From DATLZC01 sp037444005 (lineage in GTDB: Bacteria; Chloroflexota; Dehalococcoidia; DSTF01; JACRBR01): 34,790 nt of DNA. The stretch spans positions 1-34,790 of the forward strand of contig JBBING010000018.1 in the NCBI GenBank assembly GCA_037444005.1. Reading direction: 5' to 3'. The notes under the pieces are model-generated. The model saw only the letters and a list, made by a program, of their open reading frames with translations, had not been told where the DNA came from and did not search any database. The translations under genes were made by a program, and so were the position numbers. Numbering within the stretch: position 1 is the first letter of the stretch; each line of letters begins with the position of its first letter. Shown piece after piece: positions 32,596 to 34,790 of the stretch.

Positions 32596-33798
32596 GTGGA
32601 GGAGCGCCGCGCCTATTTCGATCACGCCGCGACCACGCCTCCCGACCCGCGCGTCGTGGAGGCCATGCTCCCGTACCTCACGACCCGCTGGGGGAACCCC
32701 TCCAGCATCTACTACGAAGCGCGAGAGGCGCGCAAGGGGCTCGACCAGGCCCGCCGGACGGTCGCCGCCATCCTGGGCGCGAAGCCGAACGACATCGTCT
32801 TCACCTCGGGCGGCACCGAGAGCGACAACCTGGCGCTGTGTGGCGTGGCCTACGCCTCCCGTCAGCGTGGCCGGCACATCGTCACCACGGCCATCGAGCA
32901 CCACGCCGTGCTCCATACGGTGGAGCGCCTCGAACAGGAGGGGTTTCGGGTGACGCTGCTGCCGGTCGACCGCGAGGGCTTCGTCGACCTGGACGCGCTC
33001 GCGGAAGCGGTGACGGAGGAAACGACGCTGGTGAGCGTCATGTACGCCAACAACGAGGTGGGGACTATCGAGCCCATCGCCGAGGCGGCGCGTATCGCGA
33101 AGCGGCGCAATCCGCACGTCGCGTTCCACACGGACGCCGTGCAGGCGGCGGGCGCGCTCCCCATGGAGGTCGACGCGCTGGGGGTCGATCTGCTGTCCAT
33201 CGCCGCCCACAAGCTGTACGGGCCGAAGGGCGTCGGGGCGCTCTATGTACGTCCCCGGACGCCGTTTCTGCCGCAGACGTTGGGTGGTTCGCAGGAACGG
33301 AATCGCCGTGCAGGTACGGAGAACGTGGCGGGCGTCGTGGGGCTGGCCAGGGCGCTCGAGCTCGCGTATGAGGAGCTCGAGGCGCGGAACGCGCACTGCC
33401 GTGAGCTGCGCGACCGCCTGCTGGACGAGGTGCCCGCGCGCGTCCGCGGAGCGCACATCACCGGGCCGCTGGACCGCACCCGCAGGCTTCCCAACAACGC
33501 GAGCTTCTGTATCGAAGGCGTCGAGGGTGAGGCGGTGTTGGTCCAGCTCGACCTCGAGGGATTCGCGGCGAGCAGCGGCTCGGCCTGCACGACGGCCTCC
33601 CTGGAGCCGTCGCACGTCCTCACGGCCATGGGCGTGCCGGAGGACCTGGCTCGCGGCTCGCTGCGTCTCACGGTGGGGAAGGACAATACGCATGAGGAGG
33701 TGGACCGGCTCCTCGAGGCGCTTCCCCGCATCGTCGAGCGCATCCGGGCGCTCGCGCCTTCCCCGCGGCCGAAGTACGCGGGGACGGGCTTGGGCTAA
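32596..33798 (+). CDS. Cysteine desulfurase (NifS/IscS type), copy 2
   Basis: The 400-residue PLP enzyme has YFDHAATTPPDP, TSGGTESDN, IEHHAVLHTVE, the PLP lysine Lys206 in AAHKLYGPKG, RAGTENVAGV and the active-site Cys331 in SSGSACTTASLEPSHVLTAMG. The long catalytic loop is the group I type. It is clearly related to copy 1 (20366-21565) but diverged along its whole length, so this is not a recent duplication. It is divergent from the SufR-like gene and shares an operator region with it. The likely role is sulfur supply for Fe-S cluster assembly under Fe-S-responsive control. Neither copy has an IscU/SufU scaffold beside it. The start is GTG 32596, six bases after a -10 box. nuoB follows after 42 bases with its own promoter-like box. 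Confidence 0.93.
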   Translation: MEERRAYFDHAATTPPDPRVVEAMLPYLTTRWGNPSSIYYEAREARKGLDQARRTVAAILGAKPNDIVFTSGGTESDNLALCGVAYASRQRGRHIVTTAIEHHAVLHTVERLEQEGFRVTLLPVDREGFVDLDALAEAVTEETTLVSVMYANNEVGTIEPIAEAARIAKRRNPHVAFHTDAVQAAGALPMEVDALGVDLLSIAAHKLYGPKGVGALYVRPRTPFLPQTLGGSQERNRRAGTENVAGVVGLARALELAYEELEARNAHCRELRDRLLDEVPARVRGAHITGPLDRTRRLPNNASFCIEGVEGEAVLVQLDLEGFAASSGSACTTASLEPSHVLTAMGVPEDLARGSLRLTVGKDNTHEEVDRLLEALPRIVERIRALAPSPRPKYAGTGLG

Positions 33799-33819
33799 CC
33801 CGGGGGGCCGGCCTACAAT
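33790..33819 (+). promoter_or_regulatory. Possible nuoB promoter (TTGGGC-N18-TACAAT)
   Basis: TACAAT (33814-33819) is a good -10; TTGGGC (33790-33795) is a modest -35 overlapping the end of the desulfurase gene. The leader would be about 15 bases and includes the GGAGG ribosome site before ATG 33841. Confidence 0.4.
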
Positions 33820-33840
33820 GGCACCGAGACGGAGGCGACC

Positions 33841-34458
33841 ATGACACCGCCCGCGGAGCAGCCCCTGACGTTTACCGACGTCGACGACGAGGTGCGGGGG
33901 AACCTGCTCCTCTCGAGCGTCGACGCCGTCCTCAACTGGGCGCGCAGCTCGTCGCTGTGGCCTGTCATGTTCGGCCTGGCGTGCTGCGCCATCGAGATGA
34001 TCGCCACGGCGACGTCCCGATACGACATCGCCCGCTTCGGCGCGGAGATCTTCCGCGCCTCGCCCCGGCAGGCCGACCTCATGATTGTGTCGGGGACGGT
34101 GACCTGGAAGATGGCGCCGTCGGTGCGGCGCGTGTACCTCCAGATGCCCGAACCGAAGTGGGTCATCGCCTTCGGGGGCTGCGCCACCATGGGCGGGCCG
34201 TTCGCCTATGGCTACAGCACGCTGCCGGGCGTGAACCTCATCGTCCCCGTCGACGTCTACGTGCCGGGCTGCCCGCCCCGCCCCGAATCGCTCCTCACAG
34301 GCCTGATGATGCTCCAGGAGAAGATCCGCCGTCACGGCGTCACGGGGGAACGGGACACGCCGCAGCCCAACGGCGACTTCTCGAACTACCTGCCGCCGGA
34401 CGACCCGGTGCGCAAGGAGCTCGAGTCCCTGTTCCCGCCGTACATCGAGCAGGCATAA
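33841..34458 (+). CDS. nuoB: NADH-quinone oxidoreductase subunit B (NuoB), isolated copy
   Basis: NuoB holds cluster N2, the last Fe-S centre of respiratory complex I before quinone. The 205-residue protein has all four ligand cysteines: the tandem Cys48-Cys49 in GLACCAIE, Cys114 in GGCATMGG and Cys144 in VPGCPPRPE. It also has the family stretches ARFGAEIF, RQADLMIVSGTVTWKMAP and IVPVDVYVPGCPP. In most genomes nuoB lies between nuoA and nuoC. Here it stands alone between a cysteine desulfurase and tRNA genes, so the rest of complex I must be elsewhere or this is a second copy. A homologous hydrogenase-type subunit is unlikely given the close NuoB motifs. ATG 33841 has GGAGG upstream. Confidence 0.92.
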   Translation: MTPPAEQPLTFTDVDDEVRGNLLLSSVDAVLNWARSSSLWPVMFGLACCAIEMIATATSRYDIARFGAEIFRASPRQADLMIVSGTVTWKMAPSVRRVYLQMPEPKWVIAFGGCATMGGPFAYGYSTLPGVNLIVPVDVYVPGCPPRPESLLTGLMMLQEKIRRHGVTGERDTPQPNGDFSNYLPPDDPVRKELESLFPPYIEQA

Positions 34459-34477
34459 CGCGCGGAGCCGGGCATTT

Positions 34478-34485
34478 GCTATCCT
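34478..34485 (+). promoter_or_regulatory. Extended -10-like box (TGC-TATCCT) in the nuoB-tRNA gap
   Basis: TATCCT (34480-34485) with an upstream TGC could start a transcript near 34492, well upstream of the tRNA. The next 70 bases hold GC-rich repeats, including GCGCC/GGCGC followed by TGTTT. It may be an upstream tRNA promoter or a small RNA promoter. Confidence 0.28.
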
Positions 34486-34571
34486 GAAGTGCGCGGGAGG
34501 CCGGCCACCGCCGGCGCCGTTCTGGGAGGCGCGCCACCGGAGGCGGGGCGCTGTTTCGAGGACGTGGCCGG

Positions 34572-34580
34572 TGCTATACT
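34572..34580 (+). promoter_or_regulatory. tRNA-Lys promoter, extended -10 (TGC-TATACT)
   Basis: TATACT (34575-34580) with TGC before it lies 15 bases ahead of the mature tRNA 5' end, a normal distance for a tRNA gene. No strong -35 is seen. Confidence 0.52.
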
Positions 34581-34595
34581 TCCGCCGCTTTGCGT

Positions 34596-34671
34596 GGGCC
34601 GCTAGCTCAACTGGCAGAGCAGCTGACTCTTAATCAGCCGGTTCGGGGTTCGAGTCCCTGGCGGCTCACCA
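34596..34671 (+). tRNA. tRNA-Lys (anticodon CTT), CCA encoded
   Basis: The cloverleaf folds well. The acceptor GGGCCGC (34596-34602) pairs with GCGGCTC (34661-34667) with one G-U. The D arm GCTC/GAGC, anticodon stem GCTGA/TCAGC around loop CTCTTAA (anticodon CTT, reading AAG), and T arm CGGGG-TTCGAGT-CCCTG also form. Discriminator A34668 is followed by an encoded CCA (34669-34671). Confidence 0.96.
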
Positions 34672-34690
34672 TCCGAACGCATGCAACGAC

Positions 34691-34723
34691 GGGGCGCGCG
34701 GGAGCTCTCCCGGGCAGCGCCCC
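34691..34723. repeat. Nested GC-rich hairpin between the two tRNA genes
   Basis: GGGGCGC (34691-34697) pairs with GCGCCCC (34717-34723), and an inner CGGGAG-CT-CTCCCG (34699-34712) forms a second stem. No T-run follows. It may serve tRNA 3' processing, or termination without a U-tract. Confidence 0.42.
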
Positions 34724-34733
34724 GCGTCGCTGT

Positions 34734-34790
34734 GGGGAAGTGTCGGAACTGGCAGACGAGCATGACTTAGGATCATGTGCCGCAAGGCGT
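34734..34790 (+). tRNA. tRNA-Leu (anticodon TAG), truncated by the window end
   Basis: The 5' acceptor strand GGGGAAG (34734-34740) is followed by a leucine-type D arm (TCGGAACTGGCAGACGA) and anticodon stem CATGA/TCATG with loop CTTAGGA (anticodon TAG, reading CTA). A long variable arm begins (GCCGCAAGGCG). The T arm and 3' end lie beyond the window. Confidence 0.9.

Noticed and set aside
32497..34335. Long minus-strand open frame (about 612 codons) over the second desulfurase and nuoB
   Set aside because: It is antisense to two clear genes, its product is Arg/His-rich low-complexity sequence, and it has no ribosome site or family motif. Long antisense frames are expected at this GC content.

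Overview
This 34.8 kb window is a GC-rich bacterial chromosome segment. It carries 28 protein genes, one possible 13-codon leader ORF, one complete tRNA gene and one tRNA gene cut by the window end. A run of ten Ns at 7963-7972 shows it comes from a scaffolded (draft or metagenomic) assembly. I infer Chloroflexota, perhaps the Dehalococcoidia/SAR202 side. The basis is Gly-rich lipoprotein linkers, a Pro/Thr-rich insertion in SecD, scattered housekeeping genes, an isobutyryl-CoA-mutase-type enzyme, unlinked AcdA/AcdB subunits and frequent start codons just downstream of a -10 box. This is a pattern judgement, not a database result.

Region by region. Positions 1-8880 are a plus-strand housekeeping block: rplS, priA, def, a CCA-adding-type nucleotidyltransferase, yajC-secD-secF and a DinB-like protein. 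At 8896-10009 (minus) lies a Tad-type secreted protein that appears to carry a one-base frameshift. It is convergent with the DinB gene and divergent from an M1 aminopeptidase fused to HEAT repeats (10185-12749). A HAD hydrolase then faces an acyl-CoA dehydrogenase-like gene and a NylC/DmpA-type peptidase (13558-15864, minus). Positions 15951-17039 hold a small helical protein and CcdA; 17144-19320 hold the two subunits of an ADP-forming acyl-CoA synthetase; 19358-20290 holds a DUF3105 lipoprotein. A first cysteine desulfurase, pth and mfd follow. On the minus strand, 25854-31139 holds an oligopeptide-type ABC binding protein, two permeases and a mutase large subunit. The last region (31388-34458) concerns iron-sulfur clusters: an A-type carrier, a SufR-like regulator, a divergent second cysteine desulfurase and an orphan nuoB, followed by tRNA-Lys(CTT) and the start of tRNA-Leu(TAG).

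How the genes work together. YajC/SecD/SecF form the Sec accessory complex. AcdAB, the mutase and the dehydrogenase-like protein suggest acyl-CoA or branched-chain acid metabolism. Two cysteine desulfurases, ErpA, a SufR-like regulator and the Fe-S subunit NuoB suggest sulfur and Fe-S control with two different operators: a CsoR/CstR-like G-tract palindrome at 20314-20330 and an ATAGCG-N5-CGCTAT repeat at 32545-32561. No CRISPR array, insertion sequence, prophage or clearly new multi-gene system is visible. The most interesting signals are regulatory (leaderless starts, operators inside promoters), the mutase active-site residues and the Fe-S neighbourhood. No stretch over 300 bases lacks a gene; the longest gap is 31140-31387.
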